Shown: one piece after another, positions 1 to 6,324 of the stretch | How the letters are laid out: each line of letters begins with the position of its first letter | How positions within the stretch are numbered: position 1 is the stretch's first letter | Source of the DNA: Actinomycetota bacterium | GTDB taxonomy: Bacteria; Actinomycetota; Thermoleophilia; Gaiellales; Gaiellaceae | Assembly: GCA_013812265.1 (NCBI GenBank) | Contig: JACCTQ010000233.1 | Coordinates: 1 to 8,340, forward strand | Direction: 5' to 3' | Length of the DNA: 8,340 nucleotides | Notes under the pieces: model-generated | What the model was told of the DNA's origin: nothing | What the model saw: the letters and a program-made list of their open reading frames with translations, nothing else | Databases searched by the model: none | Position numbers and translations under genes: made by a program

Positions 1-49
1 TCAATCCACCGTTTCACCCGTGAGGCGCCGTCCGAGCTGTTGCCCAAAA

Positions 50-112
50 TGACCTCCTGAGCAGGCAAGACGGGCTGTATCGGCAGCCGCGGGTCCTGCC
101 GTCAGGAGGTCA
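50..112 (+). promoter_or_regulatory. Leader hairpin that buries the transposase ribosome binding site
   Basis: An 11-bp perfect inverted repeat, TGACCTCCTGA (50-60) and TCAGGAGGTCA (102-112), continues inward as GCAGG (61-65) with CCTGC (95-99) after a two-base bulge at 100-101. A small inner GGCTG/CAGCC stem (73-77 with 84-88) lies in the loop. The 3' arm contains the near-ideal Shine-Dalgarno AGGAGGT (104-110), seven bases before the ATG at 118. Any transcript that enters from upstream and includes position 50 would fold the ribosome binding site into the stem. Known insertion sequences such as IS10 and IS50 use this arrangement to silence transposase on read-through transcripts. That it works this way here is inference. 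Confidence 0.7.
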
Positions 113-117
113 CCCAC

Positions 118-1443
118 ATGGTGACGACGAAACAGAGCCGTCGGAAGGGTGGCGAGGGGCAGCTGGAGCGGCTGGCGATTGCCTTCGACGACGAGCGGGC
201 AGTCGCCAACGCCGGACTCGTCCTCGCCAGCACGCTGGCCGAGCGGCTGGGGGTCGAGGCGATCGTGGACGAGACGGTCGACCTGGGCGGGCGCGCGGGC
301 GCGGCTCGGCCGGGTCGCAAGCTCTTGACGCTCGTGGGCTCGGCGTTGATCGGCGGCGACTCGATCGACGACGCCAACGTGCTGCGCTGCGGGGAGACCG
401 AGCGCGTGCTCTGCCACCGGGTGATGGCGCCCTCGACCCTGGGCACGTTTCTGCGCTGCTTCAGCTTTGGACACGTGCGCCAGCTCGACCGTGCCTTGGA
501 GACGATCATCGGCCGGGCATGGGCGGCCGGCGCCGGGCCGGGTAGGCAGCCGCTCACGATCGATCTCGACTCGACCGTCGTCGAGGTCGCTGGGCATGGC
601 AAACAGGGTGCGAGCTTCGGCTACACGAAGCGGCGCGGCTACCACCCGCTGCTGGCGACGCGCGCCGACACCGGCGAGGTGCTGCACGCGCGCATGCGCA
701 AGGGCTCGGCTTCGAGCCAGCGCGGCGCCGAGCGATTCGTGCGCGAGCTGGTGGCGCGTGTGCGGCGCCTGAATGCCGCGGACACGCTGAGCGTGCGCGC
801 CGACTCCGGCTTCTGGAGCAACGCCACGATTGCCGCGCTCGAGCGCCACGGCGTCCGCTACTCGATCGGCGTGACCCAGCAAGCACACGTGCGCGAGGCG
901 ATCGGGGCGATTCCCGAAGCGCACTGGCAGCCGCTCGCCGACTACCCGCCCCAGGGAGTGGCCGAGATCGCGGAGGGGACGCTGCGCGGACGGCGACTGA
1001 TCGTGCGCCGCACACGGCTCGTGGGCGCGCAGGCCGAGCTGTTTCCCGACTGGCGCCACCACCCCTTCGTCACCGACCGCCAGGAGCCGCTGGCCGAGGT
1101 CGAGCTCGATCACCGGCGCCACGCGCAGATCGAGCTCGCGATCCGCGATCTCAAGGAGGGCTCCGGACTCAACCACGCTCCTTCTGGCCACTTCTCCGCC
1201 AACGCCGCCTGGCTGTTGGTCAGCTGCCTGGCCCACAACCTGCTGCGCTGGCTCGCGCGCCTGGGGCTGGAGCTCCACGGTCCGATCGTCGCCCAGACGA
1301 TCCGCCGCCGCTACCTGACGCTTCCCGGTCGCATTACCCGCAGCGGGCGTCGCCGCACGCTGCATCTGCCCGCCCGCTGGCCGTGGCGCGAGCGCTTCGG
1401 GCACGCGCTCGCGCAGCTGCGGGCGATCCCGCTGCTCGCCTGA
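118..1443 (+). CDS. IS1380-family transposase (DDE type)
   Basis: This 441-residue protein has the usual length and motif order of IS1380-family DDE transposases, which catalyse cut-and-paste movement of their own element. The first acidic residue lies in TIDLDSTVVEV (D149/D151), followed by the family-typical GYTKRRGYHPLLATRADTGEV (about 168-188, quoted in part: GYHPLLATRADTGEV). The second is D229 in VRADSGFW. The third is E339 in a H335-x3-E339-x6-K346 arrangement just before a hydrophobic helix (about 364-378). The start at 118 is set by AGGAGGT seven bases upstream, and that site is held in a hairpin. The reading frame is intact and ends normally, shortly after an arginine-rich segment. 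I could not find a convincing right-hand terminal repeat downstream, so the element's right border is unknown. TCAATCCACCG at 1-11 may belong to its left end, but this is a guess. A 608-residue frame on the opposite strand is a GC-driven shadow. Confidence 0.93.
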   Translation: MVTTKQSRRKGGEGQLERLAIAFDDERAVANAGLVLASTLAERLGVEAIVDETVDLGGRAGAARPGRKLLTLVGSALIGGDSIDDANVLRCGETERVLCHRVMAPSTLGTFLRCFSFGHVRQLDRALETIIGRAWAAGAGPGRQPLTIDLDSTVVEVAGHGKQGASFGYTKRRGYHPLLATRADTGEVLHARMRKGSASSQRGAERFVRELVARVRRLNAADTLSVRADSGFWSNATIAALERHGVRYSIGVTQQAHVREAIGAIPEAHWQPLADYPPQGVAEIAEGTLRGRRLIVRRTRLVGAQAELFPDWRHHPFVTDRQEPLAEVELDHRRHAQIELAIRDLKEGSGLNHAPSGHFSANAAWLLVSCLAHNLLRWLARLGLELHGPIVAQTIRRRYLTLPGRITRSGRRRTLHLPARWPWRERFGHALAQLRAIPLLA

Positions 1444-1458
1444 GCGGCGCGGCCGCTC
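1442..1458 (+). terminator. GC-rich hairpin overlapping the transposase stop codon
   Basis: GAGCGG (1442-1447) pairs with CCGCTC (1453-1458), and one further C-G pair (1448 with 1452) closes a three-base loop. It overlaps the stop codon of the IS1380 transposase. There is no T-run after it, so it is not a classical intrinsic terminator. It could still slow transcription or be a chance structure in GC-rich DNA. Confidence 0.25.
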
Positions 1459-1742
1459 GCCGACTGCGTACCCGAACGCCCGTCCGCCCGAAACGGGAAG
1501 CGGCGCTGCCGCCGCACGGACACGATGACGAGTCGCGTGACCCCGAAGCCAACCGGAGACAACAACCGCTACACGGCGAGATCCGTAGGTGTACCTGCGC
1601 CGCCCCCGGCACTCCGCTTCGATCCCCCAGATCACCGTAGGCTCTCCCGTTCGCGGGCCACGACCACTGTGGCGCCCCCGTAGACGCGGCGACCACGATT
1701 CCGCAAGGACGCATCCGTACCAGCGGGTAGCGTGGCAGCAAG
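1459..1742. other. Stretch with no convincing gene between transposase and HNH-like gene
   Basis: I see no recognisable gene, RNA or terminal repeat here. The right end of the IS1380 element should lie in this stretch, but no inverted copy of the sequence at the left of the window was found. A 52-codon frame from ATG 1525 to the stop at 1681-1683 exists. It has no recognisable family and only a weak ribosome site, so I do not call it a gene. The stretch probably holds the residual right flank of the IS plus the upstream region of the next gene. Confidence 0.4.
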
Positions 1743-2132
1743 ATGATTGGGCCGCTTCATCCAGAAGGCTGTTTGTTCTGCCGAGGCTCAACGGGGCGCT
1801 TCGCTGCGGAGGAGCATGTCTTCTCACGCGGTCTCGGGAACGTGGACGAGAAGGTTCTGCCGGCCGGCGTAATCTGCGACAAGTGCAACCGGCGGGCGCT
1901 GTCGGTGATCGACCAGGCGCTCGTCAACTTCCCGCCGATTCTCCAGTTTCGGACGATCATGAACCTGCACACACGAGCCGGCCGCGTTCCGGCCACGGAG
2001 TGGAAGAACGCGAGGGTGAGTTCGCCGGCGTTCGGCCACGTCGTCTTCGACGAGCTCGGCAACGACGCGTTCACCGATCACGGCGGCGGCCGGTCTCACG
2101 ATGCACTTCAGGACCGAGCGGATCGGCGCTGA
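1743..2132 (+). CDS. HNH-like zinc-binding nuclease, N-terminal part of a frameshifted gene
   Basis: The first 60 residues carry a classic HNH/treble-clef pattern: C10-x2-C13 (CLFC), E24-H25 in EEHVFSRGLGN, and C45-x2-C48-N49 (CDKCN). In the HNH_5-like families the paired cysteines bind zinc and the histidine after Glu acts in phosphodiester cleavage. Reading continues sensibly to about residue 115 (FGHVVFDELGNDAFTDHGGG). It then turns into an arginine/aspartate tail that looks like out-of-frame sequence and stops at 2132. The continuation of the protein is in the +1 frame from about 2092, listed separately. The start ATG 1743 is the only choice, because an in-frame TAG lies at 1728. The ribosome site is poor. 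Joined, the two parts would make about 251 residues. The HNH assignment rests on motif spacing alone. A non-nuclease zinc finger is possible. Confidence 0.62.
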   Translation: MIGPLHPEGCLFCRGSTGRFAAEEHVFSRGLGNVDEKVLPAGVICDKCNRRALSVIDQALVNFPPILQFRTIMNLHTRAGRVPATEWKNARVSSPAFGHVVFDELGNDAFTDHGGGRSHDALQDRADRR

Positions 2133-2499
2133 CACCTACCACCGCCTGATGCGGGCCTTCTACAAGATCGGTCTCGAGCTGATTTACCTCGATCACGGCC
2201 CCACGCTCGCCTACGACGCGCGGTTCGACGAGCTGCGCGACATCGTTCGCGGCAGGCTGAGCGATCGACCCGGCTGGCTGCTCCTCGGCCGCGATGCTGT
2301 GCCCCACGCGACCGTTCAGGCGAGGTACTGGTACCCGCTCTACCGCCATGACGGCACGGAGATCCTCCCGCTCCACGTCGACATCTTCGGGATGCAGTTT
2401 TCGACGGAGCTGCTCGCCCGCGACCCGCAGCACATCGACGACGTGCCGGACGCGGCCGTGAACAAGTACATCTTCCCGGTCGCCGCTGAAGCCGCCTGA
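2101..2499 (+). CDS. C-terminal part of the frameshifted HNH-like protein
   Basis: This frame overlaps the end of the HNH-like reading frame by 32 bases. It reads as a natural continuation of that protein: LTMHFRTERIG, then an aliphatic helix with YHRLMRAFYKIGLELIYLDHG, then alternating hydrophobic strands and a DIFGMQFSTELL segment near the end. The frame is already open upstream of its ATG, with GGT CTC ACG at 2092-2100 giving G-L-T. One extra base in the GGCGGCGGCCGG run (2082-2093) therefore explains the split. No ribosome site precedes ATG 2101, which argues against an independent gene. I do not recognise this part as a named domain. It probably forms the target-recognition or structural half of the original protein. 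If the shift is real, the gene is a pseudogene. If it is an assembly error, the two entries are one CDS, 1743-2499. Confidence 0.6.
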   Translation: MHFRTERIGADTYHRLMRAFYKIGLELIYLDHGPTLAYDARFDELRDIVRGRLSDRPGWLLLGRDAVPHATVQARYWYPLYRHDGTEILPLHVDIFGMQFSTELLARDPQHIDDVPDAAVNKYIFPVAAEAA

Positions 2500-2502
2500 C
2501 CG

Positions 2503-2534
2503 GGGCCGCGGGACTTTCGCGCTCGCGCGGGCCC
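2503..2534 (+). terminator. Possible hairpin terminator after the HNH-like gene
   Basis: GGGCC-GCG (2503-2510) can pair with CGC-GGCCC (2526-2534) around a one-base bulge at 2529. It starts four bases after the stop codon of the HNH-like gene. No T-run follows. The position fits a terminator between convergent genes, but the structure is modest in DNA this rich in G and C. Confidence 0.3.
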
Positions 2535-2677
2535 GACTCTGGGATGCGACAAGCGGGTGACCGCCGGTGAGATCGAGACGTTCGCGAGGCTCGCGTTACG
2601 GGTGCAGAACAAACACAAGATCGAGCGTCTGAACGCGCTCCCCGCCGCGAACCCGCCCGCTTCGCCTGAGGGCTGGT
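2535..2677. other. Intergenic stretch between convergent genes
   Basis: This short gap separates the HNH-like gene from the stop codon of the DUF4062 gene on the other strand. A frame starting at GTG 2557 encodes about 40 plausible residues (it begins with TAGEIETFARLALRVQNKHK) and then runs antisense through the DUF4062 gene, so I treat it as a shadow or a remnant. Nothing else is visible. Confidence 0.35.
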
Positions 2678-3814
2678 TCAGCGCCGTTGCCAGTTGCCTT
2701 CGATCCGGCGTCGGGCAGGCGAAGCGCCCGCGTACTGCCCCGCATCCTCCCACTCGAGCGCAACTCGGCGCGAGCCGCCGTTCCGCGGGCCGACCGAGAG
2801 AGCGAGGATACGGGTCGCGTTGCCCGAGCCGACGAGCCCCTCGGTGATTACGAGTCGGACGATCGCGTCGACGACCTCGGTAGGCAGGTCGAACGCTTGG
2901 GCGAGATCGTCGGCGTCGACGCCCGGGTCGGCCATGAACGAGAGGCCGGCGGCCGGTGCCGGGAGAGGCTCTCCGAAGAGCAGGCGGCGCAAGCCTGACT
3001 CGACGACCTCCGCGGGCGACATCCCGCTGATGCCGCTGCGCAGCCCGCTCGCCTGGGGCGGTGTGACTCGTTCGAGCCTCACTTCGAGCATCGACGCACC
3101 GCCAGCGCGAGTCGTCCGCCGCACGGCCGCGATCTCGCCCTCGACCACGCGGGACGCGTACGTAAGCCGCATGCGCTCGCGCCCCCAGCGCCGGTCGCGC
3201 GCCTGCTCGAGCGCGTGTGCGATGTCCTCGCTGACGCGGGCCTGGAGCGAGACGGTATCGCCGGAGTCGTCGATCAGGTCGGCGCGAAAGACGTAGCGCC
3301 CGAGCTTAACCCACGGCGAGAGACGCTCCGCCGCGAGCTCGTGCAGCCGTCGGCGGAGACGCCGAACGAGGTCGTCGACGCCAGCGTAGCTCTCGGTCGT
3401 CACGAAGACGCGAACCCGATCGATGAAGCGGCGCAGATGGCCCTCGCGAGTGGACTCGTCCGCTGCGACGTACACGAGGATGCGCTTGCCGCCCTCGCGT
3501 GCGCGCATGTACTCCTCCTCCGTCGGTGAGAATCCGCTCGGGAGCAAAGTGCCGTACAGGTTCTTGAGGATCGCCAGATAGATCGTTGACGAGTCCACAC
3601 CCAGGAGATACGCCTCCTCGCTCGAAGCGTCGCGCCCCAGTTCCTCGAACCACACCGGTCGCGCGCCCTCGGCGTTGATCGCCGCCGCAACGGCCTGTCG
3701 CTCTTCGCCAGTGTCCGACATGGCGGACGAGATAAAGACGCGCTGATCGGCGAGCCATGCGCGCACTTCCTGTGGGTCGCCCGGGCGTGCTGCGGCGGTG
3801 AGGTCGATCTCCAC
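2678..3814 (-). CDS. DUF4062 (TIR-like) domain protein
   Basis: Counted from the GTG at 3814 (378 residues), residues 25-116 match the DUF4062 signature: RVFISSAMSD (25-34), ER at 38-39, a G-x-x-P-VWFEE strand (50-58), then GVDSSTIYLAILKNLYG (72-88), GFSPTEEEY (94-102) and GGKRILVYVA (108-117). DUF4062 is a small alpha/beta domain resembling TIR. It is found at the N-terminus of NACHT/STAND and other signalling or conflict proteins in bacteria, and of NWD-type proteins in animals. No P-loop or NACHT follows here. The rest (about 117-378) is an unrecognised mixed alpha/beta region with a helix-rich segment near GVDADDLAQAFDLPTEVVDAIVRLV that could be a winged helix. The frame extends to GTG 3919, but those extra 35 residues look non-coding. 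Neither start has a good ribosome site, so the N-terminus is uncertain. A defence role is inference. Confidence 0.75.
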   Translation of the reverse strand: MEIDLTAAARPGDPQEVRAWLADQRVFISSAMSDTGEERQAVAAAINAEGARPVWFEELGRDASSEEAYLLGVDSSTIYLAILKNLYGTLLPSGFSPTEEEYMRAREGGKRILVYVAADESTREGHLRRFIDRVRVFVTTESYAGVDDLVRRLRRRLHELAAERLSPWVKLGRYVFRADLIDDSGDTVSLQARVSEDIAHALEQARDRRWGRERMRLTYASRVVEGEIAAVRRTTRAGGASMLEVRLERVTPPQASGLRSGISGMSPAEVVESGLRRLLFGEPLPAPAAGLSFMADPGVDADDLAQAFDLPTEVVDAIVRLVITEGLVGSGNATRILALSVGPRNGGSRRVALEWEDAGQYAGASPARRRIEGNWQRR

Positions 3815-3963
3815 CGCGACACCGTACGCGCTCGCGCCAGTCGAGTCGCTAAGAGCCGGGAGCGCACATGCGCCGCGCGCCGCCGACGAGGGGCCGGGCC
3901 GCGACTCTTGCGACTTCACAACCCGGGGCTACGTACGGCGTGGAGACGCAGCAAAGCCGTCCC

Positions 3964-4323
3964 TCACTCGCGTCTGGGGTCGGCGGTCGCCGCACGAACC
4001 GCGGCGCGGCGTCGTAACGCGCTGCGGCGGCGCTCTCGGAAGGGGCGGATGCGCGAATGTGGAGCGAGATGGAAGTTGCAGTAGCGCCGCCGCGTGCTCG
4101 CAGCCGCCGGAAGCGCCCGCGGGCAGCCCGCCTCCGCACAGGGGCGCGCGCTCGCATCGCCTAGCTCTCTGTCTCGCCGCATGCGGTAGGCGATCGCCGA
4201 GTCGCTCAGGTCCTTGCCGAAGAGTTCGATCGCGCCTTGCTCAACAGCTCCAGGACCCGCGACGGAGATGCCTCCTGCCTCGGCGATCCACTCGACCGTC
4301 ACCGGCTCTCGGTGGCGCTGCAT
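3964..4323 (-). CDS. Small hypothetical protein with a zinc-binding-like motif
   Basis: The 119-residue frame starts at ATG 4323, about 80 bases downstream of the integrase stop and in the same direction. A TTG at 4344 would add seven residues. The N-terminal part (VTVEWIAEAGGI... LSDSAIAYRMRRDREL, about residues 8-54) looks helical and could be a DNA-binding or linker region. After it comes C62-x4-C67 and, 15 residues on, C82-x2-H85 (YCNFH). This spacing resembles small zinc knuckles of the kind C-x4-C...C-x2-H found in many phage and mobile-element proteins. The tail is arginine- and alanine-rich and may be partly spurious. A small DNA-binding accessory (excisionase-like or regulator) to the integrase would fit the position, but I do not recognise a family and do not assign a function. 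Confidence 0.45.
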   Translation of the reverse strand: MQRHREPVTVEWIAEAGGISVAGPGAVEQGAIELFGKDLSDSAIAYRMRRDRELGDASARPCAEAGCPRALPAAASTRRRYCNFHLAPHSRIRPFRERRRSALRRRAAVRAATADPRRE

Positions 4324-4401
4324 GCCCCGCAGGCGTGCGCTCAAGCGGCGCGGCTCATACCTCCAGCTCGGCGCCGCTGTGCCGCTCGAAGAAAGGCTGA
4401 C

Positions 4402-5619
4402 CTACTGCTCGCGAGCGAGTGACTGGCCCAGCAGCTTGGCGCCATGCTTCGGGGCGCAGCCGTCTCTCTGCAGGTAGCTCGTCAGCATCTCGGCCGCCTC
4501 AAGCTCGCTGCCCGGCATCAAGTGACCGTACCGGTCGAGCGTGACCGTGATGCTCGAATGTCCCATGTAGGACGAGAGCGCCTTCGCGTTCACGCCGGCG
4601 GCGATCATGAAGGCCGCGTAAGTGTGCCGGCATTCGTGCAGGCCGATCGCCTCGAGCTTCGCTTGCTTCCAGGCAGCGCGCGCACGGCGGACAACGGCCT
4701 CGCTGAACGCCAGCTGCTCGCCTGCCCCGAAGACGAGCGCGTCCGAACTGCTGTTCTCACTGCGTAGGCGGTGCGCGACAAGGTAAGCGCGTAGCGGTTG
4801 CGCCAGCGGGACTCGCCGCCGACCGGCCCGACTCTTGGGGGCCACCGGTCCCGCCTTCGCGTCCCAGCTTCGCTCCACACGAACCAGCCCTGCCTCGAAG
4901 TCGACGTCCTGCCAGCGAAGCGCCTGCAGCTCGCCGCGGCGAAGGCCGGCATAGAGCGCGCTCGCCCACAGGGCTCGGTCGGCGACGGGAAGCGCCTCGA
5001 CCAGCGCGCGAGCTTCCGCCGGGCGCGCCACACGCTCCCGCCGTCCCCGAACAGCGGGAAGCGCAAGCCCGAGGGTGGGGTTGATTGCCACCTCCGAGCG
5101 CGCGAGCGCGCGACGGTAGATGGCCCGTAGCGGCAAAACGGCATTGCGCACGGTGGAGGCAGAGAGCCCCTCGGCGACAAGCCGATCGGTCAGATCCTGG
5201 ATCGCGTTTCGGGTCACCGCCGACAGCCGCAGGTGGCCGAGCTCGGGCAGCACGCGCGTACGAAGCGCTTGCTCATAGGCGCGCAGAGCGGACGGCTTGT
5301 AGCTCTCGCCGGAGCGCGTTCGCACGATGCCCGTCTGGGCGGCCGCGAGCCACTCGCTGGCGGCTTGGGACAACGCGGTACGCGTCGGAGCTCGCATCGT
5401 GCCGCGCCGAAGTGCCGATTGTGCTTCCGAGCGCCACGCTCGCGCGTCCCGCAGGCTTGCGAACGTCTTGCGGATTGTCTTTCGGTCGGCCGGCGACCAG
5501 ACCTGAGCCTGGTAGCCGGGCCGGCAGCTGCACGGATCGCCGGCGCGGCTCACGCAGGCGCGCCGGTGGCGGACGACGATCGCCTCGGCACGTGGGGCTT
5601 TCGCTGTGCGCGGGGCCAT
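4402..5619 (-). CDS. Tyrosine recombinase / phage-type integrase
   Basis: Counted from the ATG at 5619, the protein has 405 residues. The N-terminus has cysteines in CVSRAGDPCSC (22-32) and an arm-type DNA-binding segment (GYQAQVW... IRKTFASL). A core-binding SAM-like domain follows (about 80-180, LSQAASEWLAAA to LPLRAIYRRAL). The catalytic domain has all expected residues: R227 in YAGLRRGEL, K262 in VAPKSRAG, H328-x2-R331 in HECRHTYAAF, H354 in SYMGHSS and the nucleophile Y364 in LDRYGHL. These enzymes integrate and excise mobile elements at att sites through a 3'-phosphotyrosine intermediate. A TTG at 5667 would add 16 unconvincing residues. The ribosome site is weak either way. The enzyme appears complete. 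A 211-bp stretch of the gene (5226-5436) recurs at 6553-6763. No tRNA gene or clear att core is visible next to it. Confidence 0.93.
   Translation of the reverse strand: MAPRTAKAPRAEAIVVRHRRACVSRAGDPCSCRPGYQAQVWSPADRKTIRKTFASLRDARAWRSEAQSALRRGTMRAPTRTALSQAASEWLAAAQTGIVRTRSGESYKPSALRAYEQALRTRVLPELGHLRLSAVTRNAIQDLTDRLVAEGLSASTVRNAVLPLRAIYRRALARSEVAINPTLGLALPAVRGRRERVARPAEARALVEALPVADRALWASALYAGLRRGELQALRWQDVDFEAGLVRVERSWDAKAGPVAPKSRAGRRRVPLAQPLRAYLVAHRLRSENSSSDALVFGAGEQLAFSEAVVRRARAAWKQAKLEAIGLHECRHTYAAFMIAAGVNAKALSSYMGHSSITVTLDRYGHLMPGSELEAAEMLTSYLQRDGCAPKHGAKLLGQSLAREQ
5226..5436. repeat. Direct repeat, copy within the intact integrase gene
   Basis: This is the partner of 6553-6763: direct orientation, offset 1327 bases, 203 of 211 positions identical by eye. 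Recombination between the two would delete the integrase N-terminus and the small acidic-protein gene with its promoter. Confidence 0.85.
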
Positions 5620-5845
5620 CCCGACACATGTAGCTCTGGCCGCGCGAGAATGCCAGCCAGTGCTCAAGGCTCCCGATGTACGCGGCCCTCCTGCCTACGC
5701 GCTCCTCGTCTCTGGACCGCCAGCCGATACAAGCCCAGTTCCCGATCTACGGCGACGGGGCGGCGTACGGCGTGAGCGCGCGCAAGAGGTCGTCGCCGGT
5801 ATCAGCGACTCGGACAGGGCTGGCCTCCGGTCGTTGCACTTGGCG
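5620..5845. other. Region upstream of the integrase, no gene seen
   Basis: This 226-base gap lies between the stop of the small acidic-protein gene and the integrase start. I see no good promoter, tRNA, terminator or protein-like frame in it. Its reading frames are shadows or run-ons. An attachment site would be expected near an integrase, but none could be identified by eye. Confidence 0.4.
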
Positions 5846-6223
5846 CTAGTCATTCTGAGCCTCTTCGTGCTCTGCCTTGACGACCGCAGCGATCAGCGTG
5901 CTCGTGAAAGCGGTCAGGAAGTCATCGAAGTCCGGGAGCGGGTGGCCGGAATCGAAGCCAAACCGCAAGAGCATGTACCCAGTTTCCTCCGACGAGATGA
6001 AAACGTCCGTGTGCCAAGGCTCGTGCAGCGCCGCGAGCGCCTGGAGGTTCGGGTCGTCGTCCGGCAGACGCTCGACGTGCTCCGCAAGCGCCCACAACGC
6101 GTCCGCGGATCGCTGGTTGCGGTCGTCCTCGGGATACTGGTCCGCCTTGTCAGCACGCCAACCCGCTTGCCCGGAGACGTACTCGGCAAGCATCTCCTTC
6201 ATAGACCTATCCTGCTCGTGCAT
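5846..6223 (-). CDS. Small acidic protein of unknown function
   Basis: The start at ATG 6223 is chosen because AAGGA lies eight bases upstream; ATG 6232 would add three residues. The 125-residue product is rich in Asp and Glu. It begins with a predicted helix (SMKEMLAEYVSGQAGWR), then a conserved-looking block WRADKADQYPEDDRN... SADALWALAEHVERLPDDDPNL (about residues 23-61). It ends with a short strand-rich part (TDVFISSEETGYMLLRFGF) and a final helix (FDDFLTAFTSTLIAAVVKAE). From memory, similar small proteins with a YPEDDRN...SA.AL..LA..V..LPDDDP pattern occur as hypothetical proteins in actinobacteria. I cannot name a function. There is no signal peptide or membrane segment. It is the first gene of the minus-strand series that continues into the integrase, and it has the best promoter in the window. 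Confidence 0.72.
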   Translation of the reverse strand: MHEQDRSMKEMLAEYVSGQAGWRADKADQYPEDDRNQRSADALWALAEHVERLPDDDPNLQALAALHEPWHTDVFISSEETGYMLLRFGFDSGHPLPDFDDFLTAFTSTLIAAVVKAEHEEAQND

Positions 6224-6294
6224 CGGAACCATCCTTTCCGGTGCCACGGCCGGGGACGTGTCGAGCGTCGCCCGGCCTTTGATTTGTCCCCTCA

Positions 6295-6322
6295 ATCATA
6301 GGTCCTCAGGACCCCTTGACAA
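6295..6322 (-). promoter_or_regulatory. Sigma70-type promoter for the small acidic-protein gene
   Basis: Read on the minus strand, TTGTCA (6322-6317) and TATGAT (6300-6295) are separated by 16 bases. Each hexamer matches consensus at five of six positions. Transcription would start near 6288, leaving a leader of about 65 bases before ATG 6223. The surrounding DNA is locally less GC-rich than the rest of the window. Confidence 0.65.
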
Positions 6323-6324
6323 GG
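6301..6324. promoter_or_regulatory. Two abutting palindromes overlapping the promoter (candidate operator)
   Basis: GGTCCTCAGGACC (6301-6313) is a perfect 6+1+6 palindrome filling most of the spacer between the -10 and -35 boxes. CCTTGACAAGG (6314-6324) is a perfect 5+1+5 palindrome that begins at the very next base and covers the -35 box. A dimeric repressor bound to either would block RNA polymerase. The plus strand also reads TTGACA here, but it lacks a matching -10 box downstream. Confidence 0.55.

Noticed and set aside
1..1827. 608-residue open frame on the minus strand
   Set aside because: It lies antisense to the intact IS1380 transposase, has a low-complexity arginine/alanine-rich product and no recognisable domain. 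Long antisense frames are expected at this GC content.
2557..2847. Plus-strand frame of 96 residues from GTG 2557
   Set aside because: Most of it is antisense to the DUF4062 gene, there is no clear ribosome site, and the product matches nothing recognisable. Only the first 40 residues look protein-like.
3932..5774. 11-bp direct repeat CGTACGGCGTG (3932-3942 and 5764-5774) flanking the integrase, as possible att sites
   Set aside because: Several 11-base matches are expected by chance in 8 kb of GC-rich DNA, and the similarity does not extend on either side.
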